Numbered from the stretch's first letter, positions 29,151 to 41,059 are shown. The stretch: DNA of 64,000 nt from Allochromatium vinosum DSM 180 (GCF_000025485.1 NC_013851.1:3344001-3408000); one strand, 5' to 3'. Notes: generated by a model not told the origin, from the sequence alone. Numbers and translations: made by a program.

Positions 29151-30068
29151 TCAGACACCTTGACCCATGCTCTGAAATGCCTGCGCCCGCTCACGCAGAC
29201 AGACCCCGAGCGCCCGCGTGGCCGGACCGGCCGCCGTCGGATCGGCGAGGACCAGATAGAGCGTCTCGGGCCGGTGGCCGCCGGATTCCAGCGGCAGGGG
29301 ACGCAGTTCGCCGCGTGCCAGCTCAGCGCGAATCGATGACTCCGGAATCCAGGCAAAGGCCAGACCGCGCTCGATGAGAGCGATGGCCGTGCGCAGATGC
29401 GACACCGTCCAGCGTTCTTCGGCCTCCAGCCAGCCGCTGTCGACCGGACGCCAATGCCCGGTGTCACGGATCACGACCTGACGATGTGCGCGCAGATCGT
29501 CGAGCGTGAGCACGCGCCCCAGACGATGCAAGGGATGGTCGTGTCGGGCAACCGCCACGAAATCGACCCGCAGCAGCGGATCACCGATGAACCCCGGCGG
29601 GATCAGTCCGGTGATGGCCAGATCCACCTGATGCCGCACCAGCGCTTCGCCGGTTCCCGACAGCACGGTCTCGACGAGCTGCACCTGCGTCTGCGGGGCC
29701 TGCTCGGTGAACCGAGCCAGCGCCTCCAGCAGCGGTTCGAGCGGCATCACGATCTCCACCGCCAGCCGAACCGTCGTCTCCCAGCCCTGTCCCAGCGTCG
29801 CGGCCAGACGCTCCAGTCGTTTGAATTCGTGCAGCAGCACGCGCGCGCGTTGCAGCAGGAGCCGGCCCGATTCGGTCAGGACCGTGCGGCGTCCCTGCGG
29901 CTCCAGCACCGTCACGGGTAGTTGCTCCTGGAGTCGCTTGAGTCCGTAGCTGACGGAGGACTGCGTGCGGTTCAGCGACTCGGCGGCGGCCTCGAAACTC
30001 CCCCGCTCGTCGAGTGCGTCCAGAAGCGCCCATTGTTCCAGCGTGGTGCGCGGTGGTGTGTTGGACAT
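29151..30068 (-). CDS. LysR family transcriptional regulator
   Basis: The start at 30068 (MSNTPPRTTLEQWALLD) gives 305 residues. The N-terminal winged helix-turn-helix has the usual layout (GSFEAAAESLNRTQSSVSYGLKRLQEQL), followed by a linker helix and the two-lobed effector domain. It is divergent from azoR-pirin with 116 bases between, the classic arrangement for a LysR regulator controlling its neighbours. The signal is probably a quinone or an electrophile, judging from the target genes. That is inference. Confidence 0.93.
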   Translation of the reverse strand: MSNTPPRTTLEQWALLDALDERGSFEAAAESLNRTQSSVSYGLKRLQEQLPVTVLEPQGRRTVLTESGRLLLQRARVLLHEFKRLERLAATLGQGWETTVRLAVEIVMPLEPLLEALARFTEQAPQTQVQLVETVLSGTGEALVRHQVDLAITGLIPPGFIGDPLLRVDFVAVARHDHPLHRLGRVLTLDDLRAHRQVVIRDTGHWRPVDSGWLEAEERWTVSHLRTAIALIERGLAFAWIPESSIRAELARGELRPLPLESGGHRPETLYLVLADPTAAGPATRALGVCLRERAQAFQSMGQGV

Positions 30069-30184
30069 GATTCGATCGAACAAGACGATGAATGAGTGTG
30101 GAAATTAGCATGAATCCATCGTCGATTCTGACCTAACCTGATCGCAACTCCAGACCATCAATCACATCACGCGAGGACACATCC

Positions 30185-30805
30185 ATGCCCCAGATCCTGC
30201 ACATCGACAGCAGTCTCTTTTCCGGCGAGGGCGTCTCTTCGACCCTGGCCGCGCGTCTCATCGCCCGCTGGCGTGCCGAGCAACCCGGCCTCCAGGTCAC
30301 GCATCGCGACCTGGGCCGCGAGCCGATCCCGCATCTCGACGCGGCGCGTCTGACGGCGATCCAGACCCCGGCCGAGCAGCGCACTCCTGAGCAACAGGCC
30401 ATCGCCGAGGCCGCCGATACGTTGATCCGGGAACTCCAGGCCGCCGATTGTCTGGTGCTCGGCGTGCCCATGTACAACTTCGGCATCCCGAGTCCGCTCA
30501 AGGCATGGTTCGATCATGTCGCACGCGCGGGTGTCACCTTCCGCTACACCGAGCAAGGCCCGCAGGGGTTGCTGACCGGCAAGCGTGCCGTGATCCTCGC
30601 CAGCCGTGGCGGACAGCATCGCGGTCAGCCGACCGACACCCAGAGCGGCTATCTGCGCACCATGCTCGGGTTCCTCGGGATCACGGACATCGAATTCGTC
30701 TATGCCGAGGCGCTCAATCTGGGCCAGGAGCCGCGCCGCGCGAGTCTGGCAGCGGCCGAGGCCGACCTCGAGCGTCTAAGCCTGGCGGGGGGAGGTGTCT
30801 CATGA
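30185..30805 (+). CDS. azoR: FMN-dependent NADH:quinone reductase / azoreductase
   Basis: This 206-residue flavodoxin-fold protein has the AzoR hallmarks HIDSSLF near the N-terminus, PMYNFGIPSPLKAWFDHVARAG and ASRGGQH. Such enzymes use FMN and NADH to reduce quinones by two electrons, and azo dyes in vitro, protecting against thiol-reactive quinones. Its stop overlaps the pirin start (ATGA), so both are one operon. The divergent LysR gene is the likely regulator. Confidence 0.94.
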   Translation: MPQILHIDSSLFSGEGVSSTLAARLIARWRAEQPGLQVTHRDLGREPIPHLDAARLTAIQTPAEQRTPEQQAIAEAADTLIRELQAADCLVLGVPMYNFGIPSPLKAWFDHVARAGVTFRYTEQGPQGLLTGKRAVILASRGGQHRGQPTDTQSGYLRTMLGFLGITDIEFVYAEALNLGQEPRRASLAAAEADLERLSLAGGGVS

Positions 30806-31734
30806 CCCCGATGTCGATCGAACGGATCCTGACGGCACAGCCGGCCGCCGATGGCGGCGGCGTCCGACTCCATCGCCTCGTCGGACCGGACGGGATGCGC
30901 GGTCTCGATCCCTTCCTGCTGTTCGACGAGTTCGGCTCGGACGACCCGGACGACTACATCGCCGGCTTTCCGCCCCATCCGCATCGCGGCTTCGAGACCG
31001 TCACCTATATGCTCGCAGGCGAGATGTTGCATGAGGATCATCTGGGTCATACGGGGATTCTGTCGGCCGGCGACGTGCAATGGATGACGGCCGGACACGG
31101 CGTGATCCATTCGGAGATGCCGCGCCAGACCTCGGGCCGGATGCACGGCTTTCAGCTCTGGATCAACCTGCCGGCGCGCGACAAACTCACCGATCCGGCC
31201 TACCGTCACTTTTCGGCCGAGGCGATCCCGGTGGTCACGCGAGCCGATGGCGTCGAGGTGCGGGTGATCGCCGGGTATTTCCGCCAGGGTGGGTCCGTGG
31301 TCCAGGGCGCCGTGCGCGGGATCGTCACCGAGCCGACCTATCTGGATGCGCGCCTGCCCGCCCGGACCCGGCTGGAGGTGCCCATTCCGGCCGGCCAGCG
31401 CGCGCTGGTCTATGGGGTTTCGGGTCAGGTCCAGATCGCCGGACACCGGATCGAGCCACGCCGGATGGCCGTGCTGGGCGCCGGTGAGTTGATCGAACTC
31501 CAGACCGACGATCAGGAGGCGCAGGTCTTGATCCTGGCCGGACGTCCGCTGAACGAACCCATCGTCCAATACGGCCCCTTCGTGATGAACACACGCGCCG
31601 AGATCCGGCAGGCCATCGCGGACTATGAGCAGGGGCGGCTGATCAAGGCGTCAAACCTGAGCGCATCTCGCGGGAGTCAGAGCAACCCGCGCTCGGCAAA
31701 GGATGTCCCGTCCCCATCGCCGACGATGATGTGA
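30802..31734 (+). CDS. Pirin family protein (bicupin)
   Basis: The start ATG 30802 overlaps the azoR stop by 4 bases and gives 310 residues. The N-terminal cupin has the metal ligands in [13 protein letters not shown] and [10 protein letters not shown] (His, His, His, Glu), typical of quercetinase-active pirins such as YhhW. The usual fold ends near residue 285; about 25 extra polar C-terminal residues run over the radC 3' end on the opposite strand by 58 bases. With azoR it probably handles aromatic or quinone compounds. Confidence 0.92.
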   Translation: MTPMSIERILTAQPAADGGGVRLHRLVGPDGMRGLDPFLLFDEFGSDDPDDYIAGFPPHPHRGFETVTYMLAGEMLHEDHLGHTGILSAGDVQWMTAGHGVIHSEMPRQTSGRMHGFQLWINLPARDKLTDPAYRHFSAEAIPVVTRADGVEVRVIAGYFRQGGSVVQGAVRGIVTEPTYLDARLPARTRLEVPIPAGQRALVYGVSGQVQIAGHRIEPRRMAVLGAGELIELQTDDQEAQVLILAGRPLNEPIVQYGPFVMNTRAEIRQAIADYEQGRLIKASNLSASRGSQSNPRSAKDVPSPSPTMM

Positions 31735-32351
31735 TCGAGCACGCGCACGTCAATCAACGCGAGCGCCTCCTTGAGCCGCTGGGTGATGCGCAGATCCGCC
31801 TGACTCGGCTCGGCCACGCCCGATGGGTGATTGTGGGCGAAAATGACGGCGGCGGCATTGGTCTGGATCACACGGCGCACGACCTCGCGCGGATGCACGC
31901 TCGCCCCGTCGATGGTGCCGCGAAACAGCTCCTCGTAGACGATGACCCGGTGGCGGTTGTCGAGAAAGAGACAGGCGAAGATCTCGTGCGGCGAGCCGTA
32001 GAGCCGCAGCTTGAGATAGTCGCGCGTGGCTTCCGGACTGGTCAGCACGTCCTGGCCGCTGAGGCGCGTGAGCAGATAGCGGCGGCTGAGTTCGAGCACG
32101 GCCTGGAGCTGGGCATACTTGGCGGTGCCCAGCCCTTTTCCATCGCAGAAGCGACGTCGATCGGCGGCCAGCAATCCAGTGAGACCATCGAAGTCGGTCA
32201 ACAGCTCGCGCGCCAGATCGACCGCGCTCTTGCCTGGAATGCCGGTGCGCAGAAAGATGGCGAGCAGTTCGGCGTCCGACAGTGCACCGGCGCCCCGTTC
32301 CAGCAGTTTTTCGCGTGGCCGTTCGCCCTCCGGCCAGTCCTTGATCGACAT
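31677..32351 (-). CDS. radC: RadC family protein (JAB1/MPN domain)
   Basis: The start at 32351 ([17 protein letters not shown]) gives 224 residues, the normal length. An N-terminal helix-hairpin-helix region is followed by the JAMM motif [15 protein letters not shown] and the upstream glutamate in [18 protein letters not shown]. The biochemical role of RadC remains unclear despite its historical link to DNA repair; the JAMM site is intact here. Its 3' end overlaps pirin antisense by 58 bases. It is divergent from coaBC, with 106 bases between. Confidence 0.94.
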   Translation of the reverse strand: MSIKDWPEGERPREKLLERGAGALSDAELLAIFLRTGIPGKSAVDLARELLTDFDGLTGLLAADRRRFCDGKGLGTAKYAQLQAVLELSRRYLLTRLSGQDVLTSPEATRDYLKLRLYGSPHEIFACLFLDNRHRVIVYEELFRGTIDGASVHPREVVRRVIQTNAAAVIFAHNHPSGVAEPSQADLRITQRLKEALALIDVRVLDHIIVGDGDGTSFAERGLL

Positions 32352-32457
32352 GCAGCCTCCCGCTGTCCACGTTGAACATGGCGCCATCCGTCGGCGATGA
32401 CCCAACGGATCGGTTAAACTTCGGGCTGCATTCTAGATCAAATTACACGAAAAGCTC

Positions 32458-33669
32458 ATGAATTCGACTCCGGGTTCACGGGTGCTGCTGGGCGTCGGCG
32501 CCGGCATCGCCGCTTACAAATCCGTCGATCTGGTGCGCCGGCTCAAGGAGCGCGGGGCCGATGTGCGCGTGGTCATGACCGAGGCGGCGGCCGCGTTCGT
32601 CGCGCCGCTGACCTTTCAGGCCGTATCCGGTCATCCGGTGCGCACCACATTGCTCGATCCGGGTGCCGAAGCCGGTATGGGGCACATCGAACTGGCACGC
32701 TGGGCCGATCGTTTGCTGATCGCCCCGGCCACGGCCGATGTCATGGCACGACTGGCGGCGGGTCTGGCGAACGATCTGCTGACGACCGTGGCCCTGGCCT
32801 GTGAGGCGCCGCTCTTCATCGCGCCGGCGATGAATCAGGCCATGTGGCGTCATCCGGCGACGCAAGCGAACCTGGAGACGCTGCGCGCGCGCGGCGTGGG
32901 TGTCTTGGGGCCGGCTGTGGGTGAACAGGCCTGTGGCGATCAGGGGCCGGGGCGAATGCTGGAGCCGCTGGAGATCGCCGAGGCACTGTTTCCGCTGGCG
33001 GCGCGCCCGCTGACCGGCGTGCGCGTGCTGCTGACGGCCGGCCCGACGCGCGAACCGCTCGATCCGGTGCGTTTTCTGGGCAATCGGAGTTCGGGGCGGA
33101 TGGGATTCGCGCTGGCCGAGGCGCTGGAAACGCTGGGCGCGCGTGTCACGCTGATCGCCGGCCCCACGGCCCTGCCCGCGCCGCGCGTGGCCGAGCGTAT
33201 CGATGTCGAAACGGCGCTGGAAATGCACAGCGCTGTCATGGCCCGCGCCGCCGACTGCGATCTGTTCGTCGCGACAGCGGCGGTCGCCGATTACCGCCCC
33301 GTTGAACCGGCTGAAAACAAGATCAAGAAAAACGCGGATGCGCTGACGCTGCACCTCGTTCGCAACCCGGACATACTCGCCGAGGTTGCCGCACGACCTT
33401 CGCCGCCCTTCACCGTCGGCTTCGCCGCCGAGACCGATCGCGTCGAGGAGTACGCACGCGACAAGCTCACCCGTAAAGGGCTGAACATGATCGCCGCCAA
33501 CCATGTCGGCGGTGAGCGCGGCGGATTCGAGCGCGCCGAGAATGCACTGACCGTAATCTGGCGCAACGGCCAGCGCGAGCTGCCGATGATGGACAAGACC
33601 CGGCTCGCTCGCGAACTGGCCGCACTGATCGCTGAACGCTACCAGGAACACCATGCTGCATCGTCTTGA
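32458..33669 (+). CDS. coaBC: Bifunctional phosphopantothenoylcysteine decarboxylase/synthetase
   Basis: The 403-residue enzyme catalyses two steps of coenzyme A synthesis. The N-terminal CoaC flavoprotein half (about 1-185) carries the decarboxylase motif APAMNQAMW. The C-terminal CoaB half has the ENKIKK nucleotide-binding motif and [11 protein letters not shown]. The order and length match other gammaproteobacteria. It overlaps dut by 17 bases, as in the widespread coaBC-dut pair. Confidence 0.96.
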   Translation: MNSTPGSRVLLGVGAGIAAYKSVDLVRRLKERGADVRVVMTEAAAAFVAPLTFQAVSGHPVRTTLLDPGAEAGMGHIELARWADRLLIAPATADVMARLAAGLANDLLTTVALACEAPLFIAPAMNQAMWRHPATQANLETLRARGVGVLGPAVGEQACGDQGPGRMLEPLEIAEALFPLAARPLTGVRVLLTAGPTREPLDPVRFLGNRSSGRMGFALAEALETLGARVTLIAGPTALPAPRVAERIDVETALEMHSAVMARAADCDLFVATAAVADYRPVEPAENKIKKNADALTLHLVRNPDILAEVAARPSPPFTVGFAAETDRVEEYARDKLTRKGLNMIAANHVGGERGGFERAENALTVIWRNGQRELPMMDKTRLARELAALIAERYQEHHAASS

Positions 33670-34111
33670 AATCAAGATTCTTGATTCACGGATTGGCCAA
33701 GAATTTCCACTCCCGCAGTATGCGACTACAGGCTCTGCCGGACTGGATCTGCGCGCCATGCCGGAGGCGCCGCTGGAGCTGGCGCCCGGCGGCTGTGAAT
33801 TGATCCCGACCGGGCTGGCGGTGCACATCGCCGAGCCGGGCGTCGCCGGGATGATCCTGCCCCGCTCGGGACTCGGGCACCGTCACGGCATCGTGCTCGG
33901 TAATCTGGTGGGCCTGATCGACTCGGACTATCAGGGGCCGCTCATGATCTCGTGCTGGAATCGTAGCGATCAGCCTTTCAGAATCGAGATCGGCGAGCGG
34001 ATCGCCCAATTCATCCTTGTGCCGATCCTGCGCGCTGAGCTGGAGCTGGTCGAATCGTTCGAGACCTCAGTGCGCGGCGCGGGCGGATTCGGTCATACCG
34101 GACGGCATTAG
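33653..34111 (+). CDS. dut: dUTP diphosphatase
   Basis: The 152-residue trimeric dUTPase has all conserved motifs: [33 protein letters not shown] and the C-terminal P-loop-like [10 protein letters not shown]. It removes pyrophosphate from dUTP, limiting uracil in DNA and supplying dUMP for thymidylate. The gene overlaps the coaBC end by 17 bases. Confidence 0.97.
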   Translation: MLHRLEIKILDSRIGQEFPLPQYATTGSAGLDLRAMPEAPLELAPGGCELIPTGLAVHIAEPGVAGMILPRSGLGHRHGIVLGNLVGLIDSDYQGPLMISCWNRSDQPFRIEIGERIAQFILVPILRAELELVESFETSVRGAGGFGHTGRH

Positions 34112-34132
34112 AACCGCACACGCCGCTACGCC

Positions 34133-36199
34133 TCACACCTTGAAGCGCCCGACCCGCATATTCTGCTCGCTCGCCAGTTCTTCGAGCCGCTGCGCGGCCT
34201 GACGGCTCTCCATCGCATTGCCGGAGACCTGGTCGACGAGCTGCACGATGTTGGTCAGATTGCGGTCGATCTCGGCGGCCACGGCACTCTGCTCCTCGGC
34301 GGCGCTGGCGATCTGGATCCCCATGTCCTTGATCGCCGCCACGGATCGCGCGGTGGTCTCGATCGCGTCGGCGGCCTCGGCCACGGCATCCAGACTCTCC
34401 TGGGTCTTGTGCCGCCCGGTCTCCATCACCCCCACGGCCTGCCGGGTGCCGCTCTGGAGACGTTCGATCATGGCCTGGATCTCGTGCGTGGAATTCTGGG
34501 TACGACCGGCCAGCGTGCGGACCTCGTCCGCCACCACCGCGAAGCCTCGACCCTGCTCGCCGGCACGCGCCGCCTCGATGGCGGCGTTGAGGGCGAGCAG
34601 GTTGGTCTGGCCGGCGATCTCACCGATCACGTCCAGGATGGCGCTGATGGCGTTGGCATCGTCGGAGACCCGCGCCATGGCCGAGGTCGCGGACTGCATC
34701 TGCTCCGAGAGCCGCTGCATGGCCTCCACCGCGCGCGTGACGGCGGTGCGTCCGACCTCGGTCTGCTGATCGGCCTGACAGGTGGCGTCGGCCGCCTGAC
34801 TGGCATGACGCGCCACCTCGGCCACCGTGGCGGTCATTTCGTTCATGGCCGTGGCGACCTGATCGGTTTCGGACTGCTGTCGCTGAACGATGTCAGCCGT
34901 GTGGACGCTCGTTGCCGACAGCTGATCGGCCGAGCTGGCGACCTGATGCCCCCCCTCGGCCAATTGCCGGATCAATTCGCGCAGCTTGCCCTGGAAGCCA
35001 TTGAAGGCGCGTGCCAGGTCAGCGAGTTCATCCCGGCCGGTCGCATCGAGATCGCGCGTGAGGTCGCCCTCCCCCTCCGCGATGTCGTACAGCGCCAGGC
35101 TGAGTCGACGGATAGGACGCACCATCAGACCGGCGACGAACAGCATGAGTCCCGCTCCCAGGGTCACGCAGAGCAGGGCGACCCCGATCATGGCGCCGAT
35201 GGCATTGCGTCCTTCCCGAGCGGACTCGTCCGCTCGAGCCGTGATGTGCTCCAGCGGCAGCGTCAACTGGATGGCCCAGGGCGGAGAGGACTCACTGAAG
35301 CGCACCGGCACCACAGCCATCAGATGCCCTTCATCTTCCTCGACCAGGGGGCGGGCGGCCTGGATCACCTGGAGATCCTGCTCCCAGTCTTCGTGCAGCG
35401 CCGAGAGCGGTTGACCGATGAGCTGAGGCTGACCGCTGGCAGCCACGATGCTGCCATCATGGGCGACGAGGACGATCCGGGCCTGCCCGTCATACAGCTC
35501 CTTGGCCGCGTCGTCGATCAGACGCTGTAGATGATCGAGCGCCAGATCCACACCGGTGATGCCTTGGAAGCGTCCGTCGATCAGGATGGGCACGACCAGC
35601 GAGGTGAGCAGCACCTCCTTCCCCTGGACGTTGTAGGCATAGGGGTCGAGCACCTGCTCGGTACGGCTGGACTTGGGCAACAGATAGTAGTCGCCGGCAC
35701 CGGGCGTCTCGTAGTCGACCAGGGGTTCGAGAGCGAGCGCGCCGTCGGCGGCCCGGCTCCAGTAGGGGATGAAGCGTCCGCTGGCATCGCTGTTCGGCTG
35801 GTTGGCGAAGTCGGCGTCGCGGCCATCGAAGGCATTGGGTTCCCAGGCGGTATAGACGCCAAGGAAATCGGGGTGGCCACGCAGCACGGCCTGTAGCATG
35901 CTGTTGACGGCCTGGCGCCCCGTCCCGGCCGTGTCGGGTGACGCCGGGGCGGTCGCCAGCGTATACGCCAGAACCCGCGCGCTCTGCAAGGCCGGCGTCA
36001 GGGCGGCTTCGATGGTCTTGGCCTGGGTCTCGGCGCCATTCAGGAGCAGTTGCTCGTAGCGCGAAAACGCTGTCTGACGCTGCTGGGCGACCTGGCGCTC
36101 CAGAATCCAGACGGCGTAGAGCGTGAGCGCCGTACCCAGCAGAAAGAGCGAGAGCGCCGATACGGCGGCGATCTTGAAACGAAGCGAGCGAAGATTCAT
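34133..36199 (-). CDS. Methyl-accepting chemotaxis protein with periplasmic Cache sensor
   Basis: The start at 36199 is set by a strong ribosome site (AGGAGCT) and gives 688 residues beginning [11 protein letters not shown] transmembrane helix (about 10-32), a large periplasmic dCache-type sensor (about 35-330, with [13 protein letters not shown]), a second helix and a HAMP domain ([15 protein letters not shown]) follow. Last is the cytoplasmic methylation and signalling region with the hairpin tip [20 protein letters not shown]. It would signal to CheA/CheW, whose genes are not in the window. The ligand is unknown; Cache sensors often bind amino or organic acids. Confidence 0.93.
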   Translation of the reverse strand: MNLRSLRFKIAAVSALSLFLLGTALTLYAVWILERQVAQQRQTAFSRYEQLLLNGAETQAKTIEAALTPALQSARVLAYTLATAPASPDTAGTGRQAVNSMLQAVLRGHPDFLGVYTAWEPNAFDGRDADFANQPNSDASGRFIPYWSRAADGALALEPLVDYETPGAGDYYLLPKSSRTEQVLDPYAYNVQGKEVLLTSLVVPILIDGRFQGITGVDLALDHLQRLIDDAAKELYDGQARIVLVAHDGSIVAASGQPQLIGQPLSALHEDWEQDLQVIQAARPLVEEDEGHLMAVVPVRFSESSPPWAIQLTLPLEHITARADESAREGRNAIGAMIGVALLCVTLGAGLMLFVAGLMVRPIRRLSLALYDIAEGEGDLTRDLDATGRDELADLARAFNGFQGKLRELIRQLAEGGHQVASSADQLSATSVHTADIVQRQQSETDQVATAMNEMTATVAEVARHASQAADATCQADQQTEVGRTAVTRAVEAMQRLSEQMQSATSAMARVSDDANAISAILDVIGEIAGQTNLLALNAAIEAARAGEQGRGFAVVADEVRTLAGRTQNSTHEIQAMIERLQSGTRQAVGVMETGRHKTQESLDAVAEAADAIETTARSVAAIKDMGIQIASAAEEQSAVAAEIDRNLTNIVQLVDQVSGNAMESRQAAQRLEELASEQNMRVGRFKV

Positions 36200-36417
36200 A
36201 GCTCCTCCAGTAGGAGTCTTCGTAAACAACCGGAACCGCTGTTCCCCCGGTCGAGCCGTGCCAGCGGTCCTAAGTGTAGCGACTAAAAACGACCAATGTT
36301 CCAACCCGGGACAAGAGGCCGGACCGTCATCGCCTGCGCACGACCATGACGCCGGCTTGACGCCCGACATGGCCTGCCGTAGGTTCAGCGCAACAGTCCC
36401 GCTTCCGTTTTCGATGA

Positions 36418-37326
<909 letters not shown>

Positions 37327-37356
37327 CGCGCGCGCCGCAACCGTCGCGGCGCCTGG

Positions 37357-37381
37357 CCGCTCTCCCTCTGCGGGAGAGCGG
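37357..37381. terminator. Perfect 10-bp hairpin between convergent genes
   Basis: CCGCTCTCCC (37357-37366) pairs with GGGAGAGCGG (37372-37381) around a 5-base loop, in the 70 bases between argB and a convergent gene. There is no T run, so a factor-assisted or bidirectional stop is more likely than a classic terminator. It could also be one copy of a dispersed palindromic repeat. Confidence 0.5.
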
Positions 37382-37396
37382 AACCTGAGACGGCGC

Positions 37397-37795
37397 TCAG
37401 CCGGGACGCAGGTGCTCGATGTATTTGGGAACGTCGCGCATCGTCAAGCGTGCGGCGGTCCCTGTGAGGCGCAAGCGTGACTCGGTGCCCTCGAAGTACA
37501 GCTCGCACCGGATATGGCCGCGACTCTCGAAGGGAATGGGGATCATGTCGCGATAGGTGTAGATGTTCTCGTCGAGATCGCCGCCGGCACACACCAGCCC
37601 ACCCGGCGGCGGGCACTCACTGACCTTGGCGTCCTCGATCACCAGGCTGCCGGCCTGCCACCAGCGTGTGCGCTCGGCCGAGCCGGTCATGGTCTTGATC
37701 AGATAGGCGCGCGCGAAGCGGATCTCGACCCGATCGCCGTCTCGGTCGATCGCCTCGATCGCGGAACCCTTGAGTTCGATACTACTGCTGTCCAA
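37397..37795 (-). CDS. Conserved-looking hypothetical protein
   Basis: The 132-residue soluble protein starts MDSSSIELKG and is predicted to be mostly beta strand (EAIDRDGDRVEIRFARAYLIK, RLRLTGTAARLTM). It has three cysteines (CPPPGGLVC, RCELYFEG). No signal peptide, membrane helix or known motif is visible. It lies 80 bases after ntrC on the same strand and converges on argB. I do not recognise the family; coding potential is good given GC-rich third positions and no competing frame. Confidence 0.65.
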   Translation of the reverse strand: MDSSSIELKGSAIEAIDRDGDRVEIRFARAYLIKTMTGSAERTRWWQAGSLVIEDAKVSECPPPGGLVCAGGDLDENIYTYRDMIPIPFESRGHIRCELYFEGTESRLRLTGTAARLTMRDVPKYIEHLRPG

Positions 37796-37875
37796 CGCGG
37801 TTCTCCCGTGTCGCTAAAAACCAATAGGAGTCTCGGTCTGAAGCCGTCGGGATCTCGCCCGGATCATTGGAACCG

Positions 37876-39303
37876 CTATGAGACCCCATCCTCATCGCCC
37901 ACGAAGTCCGGCTCCAGACGCAACTCCTTGAGCTTGCGGGTGAGGGTATTGCGCCCCCATCCCAAGAGTCTGGCGGCATCCTGACGTCGCCCGCCGGTCT
38001 GTTCGAGCGCGGTCTGGATGAGGACACGCTCGAAGGCCGGCAAGGCCGTGTCGAGCAGCCCCTCGCGCCCCTCCTTGAGCCGTTGCCGTGCCCAACGGCG
38101 CAATCCATGTTCCCAGGACTCGTCGCGGACACTCTCGCTCAGGCCGGCATTGAGTTCGGGCGGCAGATCCTCGGCATGAACATGCTTGCCGGAGGCCATG
38201 ACGGTCAGCCAGCGGGCGGTGTTCTCCAATTGTCGCACATTGCCCGGCCAGTCGAGCCGCTGGAGCCGGTCGACGGCGTCCGGCAGCAGCACCTTGGGCT
38301 CACAGCTCAACTCGCGCGCGGCCTGGGCCAGGAAGTGACGCATCAGGAGCGGAATATCCTCGCGTCGGTCGCGCAGGGCCGGCAGATGGATACGGATGAC
38401 GTTGAGCCGGTGGAACAGATCCTCGCGAAAGCGCCCCTCGCGCACCAGTTGCTCGAGATTCTGATGCGTCGCCGCGATGATGCGCACGTCGACCTTGATC
38501 GGCGCCAGCCCGCCGACCCGATAGAACTCGCCATCGGCCAGTACGCGCAACAGCCGGGTCTGCAACTCGGCCGGCATGTCGCCGATCTCGTCGAGAAAGA
38601 GGGTGCCGCCGTCGGCCTGCTCGAAGCGTCCCTCGCGCCGCGCCTGGGCGCCGGTGAAGGAGCCGCGCTCGTGACCGAACAGCTCGGACTCCAGCAGATC
38701 ACGCGGAATGGCCGCCATGTTGAGTGCGATGAAGGGACGCTCGCTCCTCGGGCTGTGACGATGCAGGGCATGGGCGACCAGCTCCTTGCCGGTGCCCGAC
38801 TCGCCATTGATGAGCACCGTGATGTTGGAGCGTGCCAGACGCCCGATGGCGCGAAAGACATCCTGCATCGCCGGCGCCTCGCCGATGATGTCCGGCCCGC
38901 GTGCGACACTGACCTCCTCGGCGCGCTCCTCGCGCCCGCGCCGGCAGGCCCGGCTGACCTGCGAGACGGCCTCGTCGAGGTCGAACGGCTTGGGCAGGTA
39001 CTCGAAGGCGCCGTCCTGGAAGGCCGAGACCGCGCTGTCGAGATCCGAATGCGCCGTCATGATGATCACCGGCAGCCCCGGATAGCGGCTCGTCACCTGA
39101 CGCAGGAGTTCCAGCCCGTCGATCCCCGGCATCCGGATGTCGGTGAGGATCACATCGGGCTGCTCGCGCTGGAGCGACTCCAGGATGCCAACCCCATTGG
39201 GAAAGCACGTCACCTGCATCTCGGCCTTGCGCAGTGCCCGATCGAGAACCCAGCGAATCGAGCGATCGTCGTCGATGACCCAGACATTCGGTGCTCTAGT
39301 CAT
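37876..39303 (-). CDS. ntrC: Nitrogen regulation response regulator NtrC (sigma-54 activator)
   Basis: The start at 39303 gives 475 residues. The receiver domain has phosphorylation site Asp55 (ILTDIRMPG). The AAA+ domain has Walker [12 protein letters not shown] and the sigma-54 contact loop as GSFTGA (214-219) in place of the usual GAFTGA. The C-terminal Fis-type helix-turn-helix ([23 protein letters not shown]) binds enhancer DNA. Phosphorylated NtrC turns on glnA and other nitrogen genes. It overlaps the ntrB end by 8 bases. Confidence 0.96.
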   Translation of the reverse strand: MTRAPNVWVIDDDRSIRWVLDRALRKAEMQVTCFPNGVGILESLQREQPDVILTDIRMPGIDGLELLRQVTSRYPGLPVIIMTAHSDLDSAVSAFQDGAFEYLPKPFDLDEAVSQVSRACRRGREERAEEVSVARGPDIIGEAPAMQDVFRAIGRLARSNITVLINGESGTGKELVAHALHRHSPRSERPFIALNMAAIPRDLLESELFGHERGSFTGAQARREGRFEQADGGTLFLDEIGDMPAELQTRLLRVLADGEFYRVGGLAPIKVDVRIIAATHQNLEQLVREGRFREDLFHRLNVIRIHLPALRDRREDIPLLMRHFLAQAARELSCEPKVLLPDAVDRLQRLDWPGNVRQLENTARWLTVMASGKHVHAEDLPPELNAGLSESVRDESWEHGLRRWARQRLKEGREGLLDTALPAFERVLIQTALEQTGGRRQDAARLLGWGRNTLTRKLKELRLEPDFVGDEDGVS

Positions 39304-40375
39304 GGCTCGGCTCCAGGGGAAGGTAGACATGGAAGATGGTATCGCCCGGCTGGCTCTCGCACTCGATCAGGCCGCCGTGCTGATTGATGAGCTCCTGGGC
39401 GATCGACAGTCCGAGTCCGGTCCCGTCCGGGCGACCCGAGACCATGGGATAGAAGATGCGGTCGCGGATCTCGTCGGGGATGCCGGAGCCATTGTCCCGA
39501 ACCTGGACCTGGAGCACCAGTTTGTGACGGCGGCTGCCGATGGTGAACTGTCGCAGCACCCGCGTCTTGAATTGCAGACAGCCGTGCGGACCGGCGGCGG
39601 TGGCCGCGTTGCGCGCCAGATTGAGCAAGGCCTGGATCAGGCGATCCTGATCGGCGATGAAGTCCGGAATGCTCGGGTCATAGTCGCGATGGACCTTCGG
39701 ACCTCGGGGCGACTCGGCCAGGATCAGCGTGCGCACATGCTCCAGCACGTCATGGATGTTCACCGGCGTGCGACGCGGCAGCCGATGCGGACCGATCATG
39801 CGGTTCATCAGTGCCTGGAGCCGGTCGGCCTCGTCGATGATGATGCGGGTATATTCGCGCAGCGCCGCATCGGGCAGTTCGCGTTCCAGGAGCTGGGCGG
39901 CGCCGCGCAGACCACCGAGCGGATTCTTGATCTCATGGGCCAGCCCGCGCAGTAGCGCCTGGGTCGCCTGATGCTGCGACAGCAGTTGCTCCTCGCGCGT
40001 GATCCGCAGCTGGCGGTCGACTTGGTAGAGTTCGACCAGCACTTCCTTGTCTGCATCAAAATGGTGCAACGGCAGCACGGTGCAATTCACCGTTTTGGTG
40101 CGCCCATCGCCGATCAGGACGTTGATCTCGCGCTCGGTGAAGGGGTGGCAGGACGCGAGTGCCTCGTTCAGGCGCTCCTCGACGTTCGCGTCAGGACAGG
40201 GCAGCAGGCTCGCGGCCGGCTGGCCCAACAGGTGACGCGCGCTGACCTCGAACAGCACCTCGGCGGCTGGATTGAGATATTTGAGACACAACCCGGCGTC
40301 GAACAGCATCACCGCCGTATTGAGATGATCGAGTATCCGGCGTTCGAGGTTTGGTCTGATCGCGTGAGTCATCAT
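39296..40375 (-). CDS. ntrB: Nitrogen regulation sensor histidine kinase NtrB
   Basis: The start at 40375 (MMTHAIRPNLERR) has an AGGATCAAATGG ribosome site; 40372 is equally possible. The 359-residue cytosolic kinase has an N-terminal PAS domain (LNTAVMLFDAGLCLKYLNPAAE), an H-box with the phospho-accepting histidine in GLAHEIKNPLGGLRGAA, and the ATPase N, G1 and G2 boxes (NLARNA, DNGSGIP, GTGLGLSIA). NtrB responds to nitrogen status through PII and controls NtrC. It lies between a DUF4124 gene and ntrC. Confidence 0.96.
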   Translation of the reverse strand: MMTHAIRPNLERRILDHLNTAVMLFDAGLCLKYLNPAAEVLFEVSARHLLGQPAASLLPCPDANVEERLNEALASCHPFTEREINVLIGDGRTKTVNCTVLPLHHFDADKEVLVELYQVDRQLRITREEQLLSQHQATQALLRGLAHEIKNPLGGLRGAAQLLERELPDAALREYTRIIIDEADRLQALMNRMIGPHRLPRRTPVNIHDVLEHVRTLILAESPRGPKVHRDYDPSIPDFIADQDRLIQALLNLARNAATAAGPHGCLQFKTRVLRQFTIGSRRHKLVLQVQVRDNGSGIPDEIRDRIFYPMVSGRPDGTGLGLSIAQELINQHGGLIECESQPGDTIFHVYLPLEPSHD

Positions 40376-40540
40376 CCATTTGATCCTGAAAGGGTTCTTT
40401 GCATCACAGGACGCAAGGCACACGCAGGTTCCCTGTGAATACGGACGCCGGCCGCCGTTGCCGGCAGGCACCTTGCCAGCAAAACAAGCAAATACAGCGC
40501 CAGTCTTCAATCAGGACGGACAGTCCACGCGAACGGCGGA

Positions 40541-41059
40541 TCAGGGCAGTTGACCGGGCACCCTGGGTTGGCGAACGTGAAAGGTGCGTGGCGCGGATTG
40601 AGCGACGATCCGATCGTCGGCGCCACGAACCTGGAGCTGGAGCCGATGACTGCCAACGCCAAGCCCCGTCAGCTTGAACTGCGTATGGGCGCCCTCGACC
40701 GGGAGCGTGTTCCCGTCGAGCAGCAGGAGCAGGCGATGACCGCCGATGAGGGATGGATCGATCTGCAAACTGACTGGAACCCCCGAGTCGGTCTCGGTCA
40801 GGGTCTCATCGAGGCCGGGGGCGAGGATGTCGAGTGCGACATAGGGGCCGCGATAGGCTTCGTCGGGCGAGCCTGGGCCAAGCGTGGCAGCGGGATTCGA
40901 GCCGGCGGGCTTGCTGAAACGCACATCGACCCGTTCGGCGTCCCGCGTCTGACGATCGGAGAAGTTGACCCGCCCCTCGGCGTCGACCCAACGATAGATC
41001 TCCGCGTTGGACGGCGAGCAGACGAGCAGCGAAAGGAGGATCGGCGCGGGTCTGAGCAT
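40541..41059 (-). CDS. Exported DUF4124 domain protein
   Basis: This 172-residue protein begins with a signal peptide (MLRPAPILLSLLVCSPSNA) and then the DUF4124 motif EIYRWVDAEGRVNFSDRQ. A C-terminal beta-sandwich-like segment follows (SLQIDPSLIGGHRLLLLLDGN). DUF4124 proteins are exported and their function is unknown. It sits between glnA and ntrB on the same strand, 42 bases after glnA, an arrangement seen in related gammaproteobacteria. It may be transcribed with glnA. Confidence 0.85.
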   Translation of the reverse strand: MLRPAPILLSLLVCSPSNAEIYRWVDAEGRVNFSDRQTRDAERVDVRFSKPAGSNPAATLGPGSPDEAYRGPYVALDILAPGLDETLTETDSGVPVSLQIDPSLIGGHRLLLLLDGNTLPVEGAHTQFKLTGLGVGSHRLQLQVRGADDRIVAQSAPRTFHVRQPRVPGQLP

